Assembly (NCBI RefSeq): GCF_023278365.1
Contig: NZ_CP075338.1
Span: 3,596,001 to 3,660,000 of the forward strand
Direction of reading: 5' to 3'
Source of the DNA: Epilithonimonas zeae
GTDB lineage: Bacteria; Bacteroidota; Bacteroidia; Flavobacteriales; Weeksellaceae
Length of the DNA stretch: 64,000 nt
Part shown: positions 35,132 through 43,493 of the stretch, piece by piece
Layout: each line of letters begins with the position of its first letter
How positions within the stretch are numbered: position 1 is the first letter of the stretch
The notes under the pieces: generated by a model
Database searches by the model: none
What the model was told of the DNA's origin: nothing
Seen by the model: the letters and a program-made list of their open reading frames with translations, nothing else
Translations under genes and position numbers: made by a program

Positions 35132-35716
35132 TTAAGAATTATATTCTTTTTCCCATTCTTCGGCAGCTTCACAAAGTGTTTTATAAAAATCTTCTCCGTA
35201 TTTTCTAATGAGCGGCTCTTTCAGGAATTGATAAATTCTAACCTGTAATTCTTTTCCTAAAGTACAAGCATCATTACAGATTTCCCATTCGTGATAATTC
35301 AAAGCAACAAAAGTTTTGTAATCGTTCACACGTATTGGATAAAGATGACAAGAAATTGGTTTTTTCCAATCCACAACGCCGTCTTCATAAGCTTTTTCAA
35401 TGCCACATTTTGTGGTTCCTTTTTCGTCAAAAATCACATAAGCACATTCGCTGCCGTTGACCAAAGTCGTTACATAGCCACCATCATAAGGATCAATCAC
35501 CCAAGTTCCTTGTTCCTCGATAGCTTTCACGCCTTCTGGTCTTAGATAAGATTTGATTTTCGGAAAAATTTCGTCAAGAATTGGCAATTCATCCTTATCT
35601 AAAGGGGCACCTGTGTCTCCATCTACACAACAAACACCTTTACATTTGGCAAGATTGCAGACAAAACTTTCTGCGAAAACATCTTCTGAAATTAATTTAT
35701 CATCTATCTGAATCAT
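35132..35716 (-). CDS. DUF3109 family cysteine-rich protein
   Basis: 194 aa. Cysteine pattern: C20, C25, C29 and C30 in 'CNLAKCKGVCC', later 'GSECAYVIFDEKGTTKCGIE', 'ISCHLYPIR', 'CNDACTLG' and 'LCEAAEEW'. The spacing resembles the YkgJ/DUF3109 families, thought to bind zinc or an iron-sulfur cluster; function is unknown. There is no signal peptide. A TTTG-21 bp-TAATTTTG promoter on the minus strand lies inside the end of the upstream DUF6427 gene. Confidence 0.88.
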   Translation of the reverse strand: MIQIDDKLISEDVFAESFVCNLAKCKGVCCVDGDTGAPLDKDELPILDEIFPKIKSYLRPEGVKAIEEQGTWVIDPYDGGYVTTLVNGSECAYVIFDEKGTTKCGIEKAYEDGVVDWKKPISCHLYPIRVNDYKTFVALNYHEWEICNDACTLGKELQVRIYQFLKEPLIRKYGEDFYKTLCEAAEEWEKEYNS

Positions 35717-35728
35717 TCTTCATCCATT

Positions 35729-36634
35729 TTAATATTGTGCAAAATTAGCAATTTTAAATGCTGCCAAGCAAAAAACAATTATCCAAAGTCCAAATTCCTG
35801 CATCCAGTATTTGGGCAAGAAACGTAACATTCTGCTGATAATAATGCTAGAAGGTAAAGCCAGAAGCAAAAGATATTCATAATCTTTGCCCATATAAAAA
35901 ATGATGGTTATCAATTGAGCAAGGGAAAAAACGAGTACAAAAGTATATTTGTATCTGCTGATAGGGCTTTTTTCATTATAATGTTTGAAGTGGTCAGACA
36001 ATGAGTATAATAACATCAATGCGATCGGAATCAAAATATATAAAGGATAATAGGAATCCATCATTTCAAACTTTCCATAAAAAGGCAGATAAGTTTTGTC
36101 CCAAGTCGTGTAATGAATCAAATACATCAATCCAAAATAACTTAAAACAACCAAAATGATCCCGAATAACAAACGAAAAATATTAAGTCCAATTCTTCCC
36201 GATGTTCCAATAATATGAAAAACTACAAAAACTCCCAAAGGCCAGCTCGCAGGAAAAACCAGATAATTAAATGCTAAAATAGAACCAACAAGCATAAAAG
36301 AACTTTTTCTAAGTTGGTCGTTTTGGCTTGTTAAAATCAATAAAATAATAGCACTTGTCAAAAATGTAAATGCCAATCCCAGATCAATTGTTCCATCATA
36401 AAATGAAGCTACGAAAATCGTGTAAAGAAAAAGTGGAAGATGCGAAAACTGATTGAGTGCAATAGCATTGAATAAAAAATATCCTAAACTGATTCCCATA
36501 AATGTAATTATCGATGGGAATATGTCTATGTATTTGAAATCTAAAAGGTTAAGTGATAGAAATATCAAAAACAGGAAACCAATGTAAACCGGAACCGAAA
36601 AAATATTGCTTTCTTTAGAAAGTAATCGAAACAT
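35729..36634 (-). CDS. DUF6427 integral membrane protein
   Basis: 301 aa, very hydrophobic, about eight or nine spans. It begins 'MFRLLSKESNIFSVPVYIGF' and has 'FLNLLDFKYIDIFPSI'-like Asp/Pro breaks between helices. This architecture matches the Bacteroidota DUF6427 family, no function known. It is divergent from the DUF6341 gene by 42 bp, with -7 boxes for both directions almost touching. The DUF3109 gene follows 12 bp downstream. Confidence 0.75.
   Translation of the reverse strand: MFRLLSKESNIFSVPVYIGFLFLIFLSLNLLDFKYIDIFPSIITFMGISLGYFLFNAIALNQFSHLPLFLYTIFVASFYDGTIDLGLAFTFLTSAIILLILTSQNDQLRKSSFMLVGSILAFNYLVFPASWPLGVFVVFHIIGTSGRIGLNIFRLLFGIILVVLSYFGLMYLIHYTTWDKTYLPFYGKFEMMDSYYPLYILIPIALMLLYSLSDHFKHYNEKSPISRYKYTFVLVFSLAQLITIIFYMGKDYEYLLLLALPSSIIISRMLRFLPKYWMQEFGLWIIVFCLAAFKIANFAQY
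35740..35772 (-). promoter_or_regulatory. Promoter of the DUF3109 gene, inside the DUF6427 coding end
   Basis: Minus strand TTTG (35772-35769), 21 bp, TAATTTTG (35747-35740), 24 nt before the ATG at 35716. Confidence 0.6.
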
Positions 36635-36640
36635 TTTTTA

Positions 36641-36658
36641 TAAATTTGTGCAAAGTTA
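36641..36658. promoter_or_regulatory. Abutting divergent -7 boxes
   Basis: Plus strand TAAATTTG (36641-36648) for the DUF6341 gene and minus strand TAACTTTG (36658-36651) for the DUF6427 gene, only 2 bp apart. TTTG elements were not found at standard spacing on either side. Confidence 0.5.
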
Positions 36659-36676
36659 ATTTAAAAAAAGAAAAAG

Positions 36677-36910
36677 ATGACATCTTTCTGGTTAGCATTA
36701 AGCGCAGCTTTCAAATGGTCTTTCGGTTTTTTTGACCTTACGGCTAATGTTCTGAATTGGATTTTATTCCTAGTAGCTACAGGATTTTTCTGCTATTGGT
36801 GTTATATTTTGGTAGTAACGTTGGGAGCCCAAAAAGATAAAGAATATCACTCTCCTACAGAAGGGAAGCACCCTTATTATGACCCAAAAATCTACAAAAA
36901 CGAAGGTTAA
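36677..36910 (+). CDS. DUF6341 small membrane protein
   Basis: 77 aa. One long or two short hydrophobic helices (about 18-50: 'LTANVLNWILFLVATGFFCY'), then a polar tail 'GAQKDKEYHSPTEGKHPYYD'. This tail, with its Pro/Tyr/Asp end, is the recognisable part of the DUF6341 family in flavobacteria, where it commonly lies next to the DUF6427 gene. The function is unknown. A strong terminator follows. Confidence 0.78.
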   Translation: MTSFWLALSAAFKWSFGFFDLTANVLNWILFLVATGFFCYWCYILVVTLGAQKDKEYHSPTEGKHPYYDPKIYKNEG

Positions 36911-36933
36911 ATAAATTGATTATATTTATAAAA

Positions 36934-36968
36934 AACCCGTCTTGTTATTGCAACGAGACGGGTTCTTT
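36934..36968 (+). terminator. Terminator after the DUF6341 gene
   Basis: Arm AACCCGTCTTGTT with complement CAACGAGACGGGTT (one G-U pair), loop ATTG, then a T-rich tail. Confidence 0.85.
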
Positions 36969-37028
36969 TATTTTTAATCTTTTCTAAATCTCTTGATTCT
37001 TAAATATTGTTTATTGTTTCTTGAAAAA

Positions 37029-37472
37029 TTATTCCTCATCGTGACAAGGAACCACCAAAACCGGGATTTTGGATTTTTTGGTAATTTCTTTTGTCAGACT
37101 TCCTATGAAAACGTCATAAACACCGCTTCTGCCGTGCGAACCAACTACGATATAATCTGCATTTTTTTCGTCAGCAAATTCCAAAATGGTATCACCAGCA
37201 ATGCCTTGCTTCAAAATATGGGTGCAGTTTACACCTTGAGAAATCACTTGTTGTTCAAGTCTATTCAATTCTTTTAGCTCATATTTTATTTCGTTTTCTT
37301 CCACTTCCGGAAAATATTGGAAACCCATATCGCCAATTACAAAACCAATATCAGAGGCAGCCACGTGAATCAAAGCGATTTCTGCGTTCACATCTTTCGC
37401 AAAACTCACGGCGTAATCTACCAATTTATTAGAGCTATCAGAAAAATCTACAGGTAAAATAATTTTTTTCAT
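37029..37472 (-). CDS. Universal stress protein family protein
   Basis: 147 aa, single UspA domain. Start 'KKIILPVDFSDSSNKLVDYA', ATP-binding motif G-2x-G-9x-G-(S/T) in 'VVGSHGRSGVYDVFIGSLT', end 'KKSKIPVLVVPC'. Cytoplasmic, nucleotide-binding type; physiological role not deducible. Single gene with a 70-bp gap to the FAH hydrolase. Confidence 0.92.
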   Translation of the reverse strand: MKKIILPVDFSDSSNKLVDYAVSFAKDVNAEIALIHVAASDIGFVIGDMGFQYFPEVEENEIKYELKELNRLEQQVISQGVNCTHILKQGIAGDTILEFADEKNADYIVVGSHGRSGVYDVFIGSLTKEITKKSKIPVLVVPCHDEE

Positions 37473-37542
37473 AATCCTAGGTTTATAGTTTGTTTAAAGC
37501 AAATATTTAGCCATTAATAGAATAGGTTGGCTTGATTTTTAT

Positions 37543-38151
37543 CTATTGAATCTTAAGTGAAAATAATTTCTCATTTTCCAGATAAGCTTCCAAAATATCA
37601 TTTTCAGAAACTTTTCCAACACCTTTAGGAGTTCCTGTGAAAATCAAATCACCAACTCTCAAAGTAAAATACTGTGATGCAAAAGCAATAATATCATCAA
37701 AACTGAAAATCATTTCGCTAGTGTTCCCATCTTGAACTTTGTCATTGTTTTTTGTCAATGAGAAATTCAAATTCTGCAAATCATAATTATCTTTTGATAC
37801 AAAATCCGAAACAACAGCTGAACCATCAAAACCTTTTGCCAATTCCCAAGGCAAACCTTTACCTTTCAATTTTGACTGTAAATCTCGCGCTGTAAAATCT
37901 ATTCCAAGACCAACCTCGTCATAATGTTTTCCAGCATTTTCTTTCTGGATATATTTTCCGCCTTTCGAGATTTTCAAAACCACTTCCAATTCATAATGAA
38001 CATCATCAGAAAATTCCGGAATATAAAAATCCGAACCTTTTTTCAACACCGCCGTATCAGGCTTCATAAATATTACAGGGTCCTCAGGAATTTCGTTTCC
38101 TAATTCTTTGGCGTGTTCGCCGTAATTTCTTCCTATGCAGATTATTTTCAT
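37543..38151 (-). CDS. Fumarylacetoacetate hydrolase family protein
   Basis: 202 aa, single FAH domain. 'KIICIGRNYGEHAKELGNE', 'PVIFMKPDTAVL', metal-ligand region 'VHYELEVVLKISKGGKYI', 'GLGIDFTARDLQ', 'WELAKGFDGSAV' and the C-terminal 'GDLIFTGTPKGVGKV'. The short form resembles acylpyruvase/oxaloacetate-tautomerase-type FAH proteins (FAHD1-like) more than true fumarylacetoacetase. A divalent metal is expected. The exonuclease gene lies 16 bp upstream on the same strand, so co-transcription is likely. Confidence 0.9.
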   Translation of the reverse strand: MKIICIGRNYGEHAKELGNEIPEDPVIFMKPDTAVLKKGSDFYIPEFSDDVHYELEVVLKISKGGKYIQKENAGKHYDEVGLGIDFTARDLQSKLKGKGLPWELAKGFDGSAVVSDFVSKDNYDLQNLNFSLTKNNDKVQDGNTSEMIFSFDDIIAFASQYFTLRVGDLIFTGTPKGVGKVSENDILEAYLENEKLFSLKIQ

Positions 38152-38167
38152 TAGTTTAAATTTAATT

Positions 38168-38932
38168 TTAAAACTTAGACTTCAACTGGATTTTAGTAAA
38201 AATCTTCTTCGTATAAAGTGGAAAATCTGCGCTTTGAAGCCAACCATAATAACCCAAATCTTTTTGGAAAACTTCTTTCACAATCTGACCTTTGTATTTT
38301 CCGAAAGCAAAAATCTCCTGTTCTTTTTCATTAAAATGAATCATTCCAGCCAAATCAGCAAATTTATTCTGAGAAGAAAAATCACTTAACTCGGCAATTT
38401 CATTGGGGACATCTTCATATTTTCTAACTTGAGCATCCAGAACTTCGAAAGTTGCCATTACGTCAGCTTCAGCAGAATGCGCATTTTCCAAAGTTTTTCC
38501 ACAATAGAATTGATAAGCAGCGCCCAGATTTCTAGGTTCTTTTTTGAAGAAAATCGTTTGCGCATCTACGAAACGATGTTTGCTAAGGTCAAAATCTACA
38601 TCGGCTCTCAACATTTCCTCAGCTAAAACAGGAATATCGAATCTGTTAGAATTGAAACCTCCCAAATCCGAATCCTTAATCATTGCCATTACTTTAGGTG
38701 CAATGTCTCGGAAGGTTGGCGCTTCTGCAACATCAGCATCATAAATTCCGTGGATTGCCGAAGATTCTTTTGGAATTGGCATTTCCGGATTCACGCGCCA
38801 AGTTTTACTTTCTCGGGAAGAATCAGGATTGACTTTTAGAATACAAATTTCTACGATTCTGTCTTTTCCGATGTTGGTTCCAGTTGTTTCCAAATCGAAA
38901 ACGCAAAGTGGTTTATGGAGTTTTAAATTCAT
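38168..38932 (-). CDS. DnaQ-like 3'-5' exonuclease
   Basis: 254 aa. DEDDh exonuclease domain: D13/E15 in 'CVFDLETTGTN', 'GFNSNRFDIPVLAEEM' with the second Asp, and 'ENAHSAEADVMATFEVL' with catalytic His and Asp. A C-terminal region of about 80 residues, 'YKGQIVKEVFQKDLGYYGWL', is the extra domain found in Bacteroidota 3'-5' exonucleases of this type. It could be a polymerase III epsilon-like or a stand-alone repair nuclease. Shares a strand and probably a transcript with the FAH gene. Confidence 0.88.
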   Translation of the reverse strand: MNLKLHKPLCVFDLETTGTNIGKDRIVEICILKVNPDSSRESKTWRVNPEMPIPKESSAIHGIYDADVAEAPTFRDIAPKVMAMIKDSDLGGFNSNRFDIPVLAEEMLRADVDFDLSKHRFVDAQTIFFKKEPRNLGAAYQFYCGKTLENAHSAEADVMATFEVLDAQVRKYEDVPNEIAELSDFSSQNKFADLAGMIHFNEKEQEIFAFGKYKGQIVKEVFQKDLGYYGWLQSADFPLYTKKIFTKIQLKSKF

Positions 38933-38951
38933 TTTTTATAGTTTATGATTT

Positions 38952-38988
38952 TGAATGATAAATTAAATCACTAATAATTTATCATTCA
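38952..38988. repeat. AT-rich perfect hairpin
   Basis: TGAATGATAAATT and its exact complement AATTTATCATTCA (38976-38988) around an 11-nt loop, with no T run. Related in wording to the gaps at 9640, 23226 and 63273. Confidence 0.6.
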
Positions 38989-38998
38989 TCATTTATAA

Positions 38999-39709
38999 TT
39001 AATTAAGTTGTTTTTGGAATATCAGTGAAATCAAAATATAATAGATAATGATTAACGGAATTCCTACTGTTTTAAAAATTAATAAAATCAAAATTCCACC
39101 AATTAATAAAGCCAGTTTTGGATAATTATCTTTTAATTGTTTTGATTTGAATTTCATTGCGATCATTTTGATTGGTGAAACCAGCAACCAAGAAGAAATG
39201 ACGGTGAAAATCAATAAATAGATTTCGTTCTCAAAAAGAAAACTGAAATTTCCGGATTCTTTATAGGCATAAAATAATCCGAAGATTAAAATCGTATTAC
39301 TTGGTGTATTCAGACCTTTGAAATAATATTTCTGTTCTTCATCCAGATTGAAAATGGCTAATCTTAAACAAGAAAAAAGAGTAACAAAAAAACCTAAATA
39401 TTTTATCCAAGGAGTAAATTCCGGAAGACCTGTAAAAGTCAAGTGTTCCAATGCGGTAAAAACCGTAAAGCCAGGCAAAAAACCAAAACTCACCATATCC
39501 GCCAAAGAATCCAGTTGTCCTCCAAGATTACTGCTGGAGTTCATTGCTCTTGCAATAAAACCATCAAAAAAATCAAGAATCAAGGAAATAATAATACAAA
39601 TTGCCGTAGTCTGATAATCGCCGGAAAATAAATGAACAATCCCAACACAACCGGAAAAAAGATTCCCTAAAGTAAATGCGTTGGCGAGGTTATTTTTTAT
39701 GAAATTCAT
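38999..39709 (-). CDS. pssA: CDP-diacylglycerol-serine O-phosphatidyltransferase
   Basis: 236 aa with about seven spans. CDP-alcohol phosphatidyltransferase motif D-G-x2-A-R-x8-G-x3-D-x3-D in 'DGFIARAMNSSSNLGGQLDS' plus the following 'LAD'. It makes phosphatidylserine, precursor of phosphatidylethanolamine. The 'NAFTLGNLFSGCVGIVHL' start and length fit bacterial type II PssA. Its -7 box (TATTTTTG, 39721-39714) lies 4 nt before the ATG, so the message appears leaderless. Confidence 0.92.
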   Translation of the reverse strand: MNFIKNNLANAFTLGNLFSGCVGIVHLFSGDYQTTAICIIISLILDFFDGFIARAMNSSSNLGGQLDSLADMVSFGFLPGFTVFTALEHLTFTGLPEFTPWIKYLGFFVTLFSCLRLAIFNLDEEQKYYFKGLNTPSNTILIFGLFYAYKESGNFSFLFENEIYLLIFTVISSWLLVSPIKMIAMKFKSKQLKDNYPKLALLIGGILILLIFKTVGIPLIIIYYILISLIFQKQLN

Positions 39710-39713
39710 ATCA

Positions 39714-39721
39714 CAAAAATA
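39714..39721 (-). promoter_or_regulatory. pssA -7 box
   Basis: Minus strand TATTTTTG followed by TGAT and the pssA ATG at 39709. Confidence 0.5.
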
Positions 39722-39754
39722 GGAAATTTGTTGGATGATGGGCGACGAAAGCCT

Positions 39755-39783
39755 GAAGTTTTCATAGTCTTATGAAAAACTTC
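39755..39783. repeat. Small hairpin between pssA and the sulfatase gene
   Basis: GAAGTTTTCATA and TATGAAAAACTTC (complement with one bulged base) around GTCT, followed by CTTCCAACTTC-type near-repeats. No T run. Confidence 0.45.
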
Positions 39784-39814
39784 CATCTTCCAACTTCTGA
39801 CTTCGAACTTTTCT

Positions 39815-39822
39815 TAATTTTG
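39815..39822 (+). promoter_or_regulatory. -7 box of the LTA-synthase-like gene
   Basis: TAATTTTG, then CAAA and the ATG at 39827: a leaderless arrangement. Confidence 0.5.
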
Positions 39823-39826
39823 CAAA

Positions 39827-41746
39827 ATGAAGAATTTGAGAGGGCAAGAAATTTTTGCCTTGATTTACAGACTTTTTTTAGTTTTTTTCTTTTATCAGAT
39901 AGCGAGACTTTTATTTTGGATCTTCAACAAAGATCTGATAAAAGTTGAAGGGCTATCAGAATATTTTAAATTATCATATTACGGAACTGCATTTGACACG
40001 ACTGCAATTCTTTATGTGAATGCGGTTTTTATCCTATTAAGTATTATTCCGATTACAATCAATACAAAGAAAAGCTATCAGAAATTTTTGTTCTATTGGT
40101 ATTTTATTACAAACGGAATTACTTATTCTTTTAATTTCGGAGATATTATTTATTATAGATTCAGTCAGGCAAGATTGACTTCTGCAGCGATAGAAGTTGG
40201 TAAGAATGAAAATAATCTTGGCAGAATTTTTTGGAATGCATTGTTACAACATCCATTTGTTTTTATTTGGTTTGTCATCATCATTTTCGTCTGGATTTTC
40301 CTTTACAAAAAAGTGAAAGTCCAGGAAGAAAAACCAAAACAATTGGTTTCTTATTTTATTTCGTCAATTGTTATTCTTTGCATTACTGCAACATTGGTTG
40401 TTGGGGGGATTCGTGGCGATTTTAAACATTCTACAAGACCAATTAATTTGGTGGATGCAAATAAACACGTCAGCAATCCGTTGCAAGGGAATCTGGTTCT
40501 GAATAGTGTTTTCTCTTTTTTCAGAACATTAAATACTAATAATTTTAAATTGGTTCATTTTGTTGATGAGAAGTTTATTGATAAAGAAATTCAACCATAC
40601 AAATTATACAATCGCGAGGTTGAACCCAAACCCAACGTCGTAATTTTCATTATGGAAAGTTTTGGGAAAGAATATTCAGGTGCTTTTAATAGAAATACAA
40701 ATATTAAAGACTTTGTTTCTTACACGCCGTTTTTGGATAGTTTAGCTAATCAAAGTTTGATTTTCACCAATGCTTTTGCCAACGGAAGACAATCTATCCA
40801 CGGGATGAGTTCTGTTTTGGCCGGAATTCCGAGTTTGACTGATGCTTTTACAAGTTCGCCTTATTCTAATCAAAAAATCCAATCTATTGTTTCGGTTTGT
40901 AATGATATGGGTTATCATACAAGCTTCTATCACGGCGCGCCAAATGGTTCAATGGGATTTCAAGGGTTTGGAAATATTTTAGGCTTCAAACATTATTTCG
41001 GAAAAACCGAATATAATAATGATAACGATTTTGATGGGATTTGGGCAATTTGGGATGAACCATTTTTTCAATATTTTGCTAAAAATTTAGGAAAGAAGCA
41101 GCCGTTTATGTCAACTTTATTTTCCGCTTCTTCTCACGATCCTTTTAAAGTTCCTGAAAAATATCATAATAAGTTCAAATCTGGACCACTACAAATTCAC
41201 GTTCCGATTCAGTATACAGATTATGCTTTGAAACAATTCTTTGAAACAGCGAGCAAACGACCTTGGTATCAGAACACGATTTTTGTGATAACGGCAGATC
41301 ATACCAATCAAACTTATTATCCGGAATATCAAAAAGCAATCAACCGATTTGCGATTCCATTATTGTTTTTCTCACCTAACCCAAAATATAATTTGAAAGG
41401 TGTGGATGATAGGTTTGCACAACAGATGGACATTTATCCAACATTGGTAGATTTATTAGGTTATAATAAAAAAATCAGAAGTTGGGGGAGAAGTTTGGTT
41501 TCAGATCAAAATGAAGATTATATGATTGTCAATTCAGATTCTATCCAAGAGCAACTGATTATTGGAAATTACATTTATATCTTCAATGGGAAAGAAGTAA
41601 CTGGTATTTATGACAAAACAGATTTGGGATTATTAAAGAATCTTATTAAAAAGAATTTGAATGCTGAGCAAAAACTCGGGATTGAAAAAACCAAAGCTTG
41701 GTATCAGGATTATATGGATAGAGTTATTAACAGAAAACTCAGTTAG
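39827..41746 (+). CDS. LTA-synthase-like membrane sulfatase (phosphoglycerol/phosphoethanolamine transferase type)
   Basis: 639 aa. Five spans in the first 200 residues, then an extracytoplasmic sulfatase-fold domain (about 268-570). Metal/active-site signatures: 'NVVIFIMESFGKEYSG' with Glu277, the nucleophile region 'ANGRQSIHGMSS' (Ser323 as candidate), 'MSTLFSASSHDPFKVP' and 'FVITADHT'. LTA synthases transfer phosphoglycerol; in Gram-negatives, homologues modify periplasmic glucans or lipids. This organism has no lipoteichoic acid, so a phospholipid-derived headgroup transfer is the better guess. Divergent from pssA, a suggestive but unproven phospholipid link. Confidence 0.88.
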   Translation: MKNLRGQEIFALIYRLFLVFFFYQIARLLFWIFNKDLIKVEGLSEYFKLSYYGTAFDTTAILYVNAVFILLSIIPITINTKKSYQKFLFYWYFITNGITYSFNFGDIIYYRFSQARLTSAAIEVGKNENNLGRIFWNALLQHPFVFIWFVIIIFVWIFLYKKVKVQEEKPKQLVSYFISSIVILCITATLVVGGIRGDFKHSTRPINLVDANKHVSNPLQGNLVLNSVFSFFRTLNTNNFKLVHFVDEKFIDKEIQPYKLYNREVEPKPNVVIFIMESFGKEYSGAFNRNTNIKDFVSYTPFLDSLANQSLIFTNAFANGRQSIHGMSSVLAGIPSLTDAFTSSPYSNQKIQSIVSVCNDMGYHTSFYHGAPNGSMGFQGFGNILGFKHYFGKTEYNNDNDFDGIWAIWDEPFFQYFAKNLGKKQPFMSTLFSASSHDPFKVPEKYHNKFKSGPLQIHVPIQYTDYALKQFFETASKRPWYQNTIFVITADHTNQTYYPEYQKAINRFAIPLLFFSPNPKYNLKGVDDRFAQQMDIYPTLVDLLGYNKKIRSWGRSLVSDQNEDYMIVNSDSIQEQLIIGNYIYIFNGKEVTGIYDKTDLGLLKNLIKKNLNAEQKLGIEKTKAWYQDYMDRVINRKLS

Positions 41747-41907
41747 AATCGTTGTTTAAGTTTTGAAAAATGTACAAGGACGCTTTATTTATGCTTCGGA
41801 TAGTAAATAATTCTTGTTTGTTTAAAATTAATTTATATTTTTAACAATATTAATTTAACGTTAACAATTTAACATAATCAAACAACAAACAACTTAAAAT
41901 AAAGACA

Positions 41908-42327
41908 ATGAAAAGATTAATTTTAGCATTTGCCTTATCATTTATCGGAGTTATATCATTTGCTCAAATCGAAGGAAAATGGAAAACCATCGATGACGAA
42001 ACAGGAAAAGCCAAATCTATCGTAGAAATTTGGAAAAAATCAGACGGTAAATATTACGGAAAGATATCTCAGTTGTTAATTAAGCCAGAAAATGCCAACT
42101 GTGTAGCATGTAAAGATGATCGTAAAAATAAGCCTTTGGTTGGTTTGGAGATTATCAGAGGCCTTTCAAAAGATGGTAATGAGTTTACTGGAGGGACAAT
42201 TACTGATCCTAAAAAAGGAAAAACTTATAAATGTACAATTACAAGAGATGGAGATAAATTGAATGTAAGAGGTTATTTAGGTATTTCTTTATTAGGTAGA
42301 GATCAAACTTGGCTTAAAGCTGACTAA
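41908..42327 (+). CDS. DUF2147 secreted protein
   Basis: 139 aa. Signal peptide ends 'SFAQ' (20). The mature part is typical DUF2147: 'IEGKWKTIDDETGKAKSIVE', 'GKYYGKISQLL', 'CVACKDDRKNKPLVGLEII', 'GTITDPKKGKTYKCTITRDG', 'LNVRGYLGISLLGRDQTW'. Lipocalin-like fold in the periplasm; no specific ligand is established. The short Cys-rich loop (NCVACKDD) is usual in the family. Monocistronic, followed by a strong terminator. Confidence 0.92.
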   Translation: MKRLILAFALSFIGVISFAQIEGKWKTIDDETGKAKSIVEIWKKSDGKYYGKISQLLIKPENANCVACKDDRKNKPLVGLEIIRGLSKDGNEFTGGTITDPKKGKTYKCTITRDGDKLNVRGYLGISLLGRDQTWLKAD

Positions 42328-42349
42328 CTGAAAATTATGATAAATCGCA

Positions 42350-42373
42350 GGCTCCCATTTGGGAGCCTTTTTT
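42350..42373 (+). terminator. Terminator after the DUF2147 gene
   Basis: GGCTCCC / GGGAGCC with a 4-nt loop and a T run. Confidence 0.9.
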
Positions 42374-42406
42374 GTTATGCAGATAATAAAAAAATTAATA
42401 CTTTTG
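42371..42406 (+). promoter_or_regulatory. Possible pdhB promoter
   Basis: TTTG (42371-42374), 24 bp, TACTTTTG (42399-42406). The -7 box is a full match; spacing is longer than usual. The TTTG coincides with the terminator T run. Confidence 0.45.
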
Positions 42407-42453
42407 TAGTTCGAAATTTTAAACAAAGAACATTTTCATAATCTTTATATCAA

Positions 42454-43437
42454 ATGAAAGAACATACATTTCGTGAAGTAATCGCTCAGGCTATGAGCGA
42501 AGAAATGCGTAAAGACGAATCCATTTTTCTTATAGGAGAAGAAGTTGCAGAATATAACGGAGCTTACAAAGCTTCGAAAGGAATGTTAGACGAATTTGGA
42601 GAAAAAAGAATCATAGATGCGCCTATTGCAGAACTTGGTTTTACAGGTATTTCTGTAGGAGCTGCAATGAACGGGAATCGTCCGATTGTAGAGTTTATGA
42701 CTTTCAACTTCTCGATGGTTGCGATTGATCAGATTATCAACAACGCGGCAAAAATCTATCAGATGAGCGGTGGACAATGGAACTGTCCAATTGTTTTCCG
42801 TGGACCAACAGGTTCTGCAGGACAATTGGGAGCAACGCACTCTCAGGCTTTCGAAAGCTGGTATGCAAACTGCCCAGGTCTTAAAGTAATCGTTCCTTCC
42901 AATCCTTACGATGCGAAAGGACTTTTGAAATCAGCGATCCAGGATAACGACCCTGTTATTTTTATGGAGTCTGAGCAGATGTATGGCGACAAAATGGAAA
43001 TTCCGGAGGAAGAATATTACATTCCAATCGGGAAGGCAGACATCAAGAAAGAAGGAAAAGATGTGACTTTAGTTTCTTTCGGGAAGATTATGAAAGTAGC
43101 TTTACAAGCGGCTGAGGATTTGGAAAAAGAAGGGATTTCGGTAGAAGTTATCGACCTTAGAACCATCCGTCCTTTGGATTACGATACAATCCTGGAGTCT
43201 GTGAAGAAAACCAACAGATTGGTAATTTTGGAAGAATCTTGGCCATTCGCTTCTATTTCTACAGAGATTACTTATATGGTTCAGCAAAAAGCGTTCGATT
43301 ATTTGGATGCGCCAATCAAGAGAATCACGACGCCGGATGCTTCGGCACCATATTCGGCACCATTATTTGCAGAATGGTTCCCAAAAGTGGACAAGGTGAA
43401 AGAAGAAATCAAAAACGCATTGTACATCAAAGCATAA
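42454..43437 (+). CDS. pdhB: Pyruvate dehydrogenase E1 component, beta subunit
   Basis: 327 aa, standard length. Transketolase-like pyrimidine-binding domain with 'EEVAEYNGAYKASKG', 'PIAELGFTGISVGAAMNG' and the TPP-activating Glu in the first motif; C-terminal domain with 'SFGKIMKVALQAAEDLEKEG' and 'VEVIDLRTIRPLDYDTIL'. It pairs with an E1 alpha subunit (not in the window) to decarboxylate pyruvate. A branched-chain 2-oxoacid E1 beta is an alternative, but 'GGQWNCPIVFRGPTG' is pyruvate-type. Monocistronic. Confidence 0.92.
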   Translation: MKEHTFREVIAQAMSEEMRKDESIFLIGEEVAEYNGAYKASKGMLDEFGEKRIIDAPIAELGFTGISVGAAMNGNRPIVEFMTFNFSMVAIDQIINNAAKIYQMSGGQWNCPIVFRGPTGSAGQLGATHSQAFESWYANCPGLKVIVPSNPYDAKGLLKSAIQDNDPVIFMESEQMYGDKMEIPEEEYYIPIGKADIKKEGKDVTLVSFGKIMKVALQAAEDLEKEGISVEVIDLRTIRPLDYDTILESVKKTNRLVILEESWPFASISTEITYMVQQKAFDYLDAPIKRITTPDASAPYSAPLFAEWFPKVDKVKEEIKNALYIKA

Positions 43438-43445
43438 AACAAACT

Positions 43446-43475
43446 AACTCCCGGATTTATTCGGGAGTTTTTATT
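43446..43475 (+). terminator. pdhB terminator
   Basis: AACTCCCG / CGGGAGTT (43446-43453, 43462-43469) with a T run. Confidence 0.9.
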
Positions 43476-43493
43476 TGATTAAAGATTTTTTTT

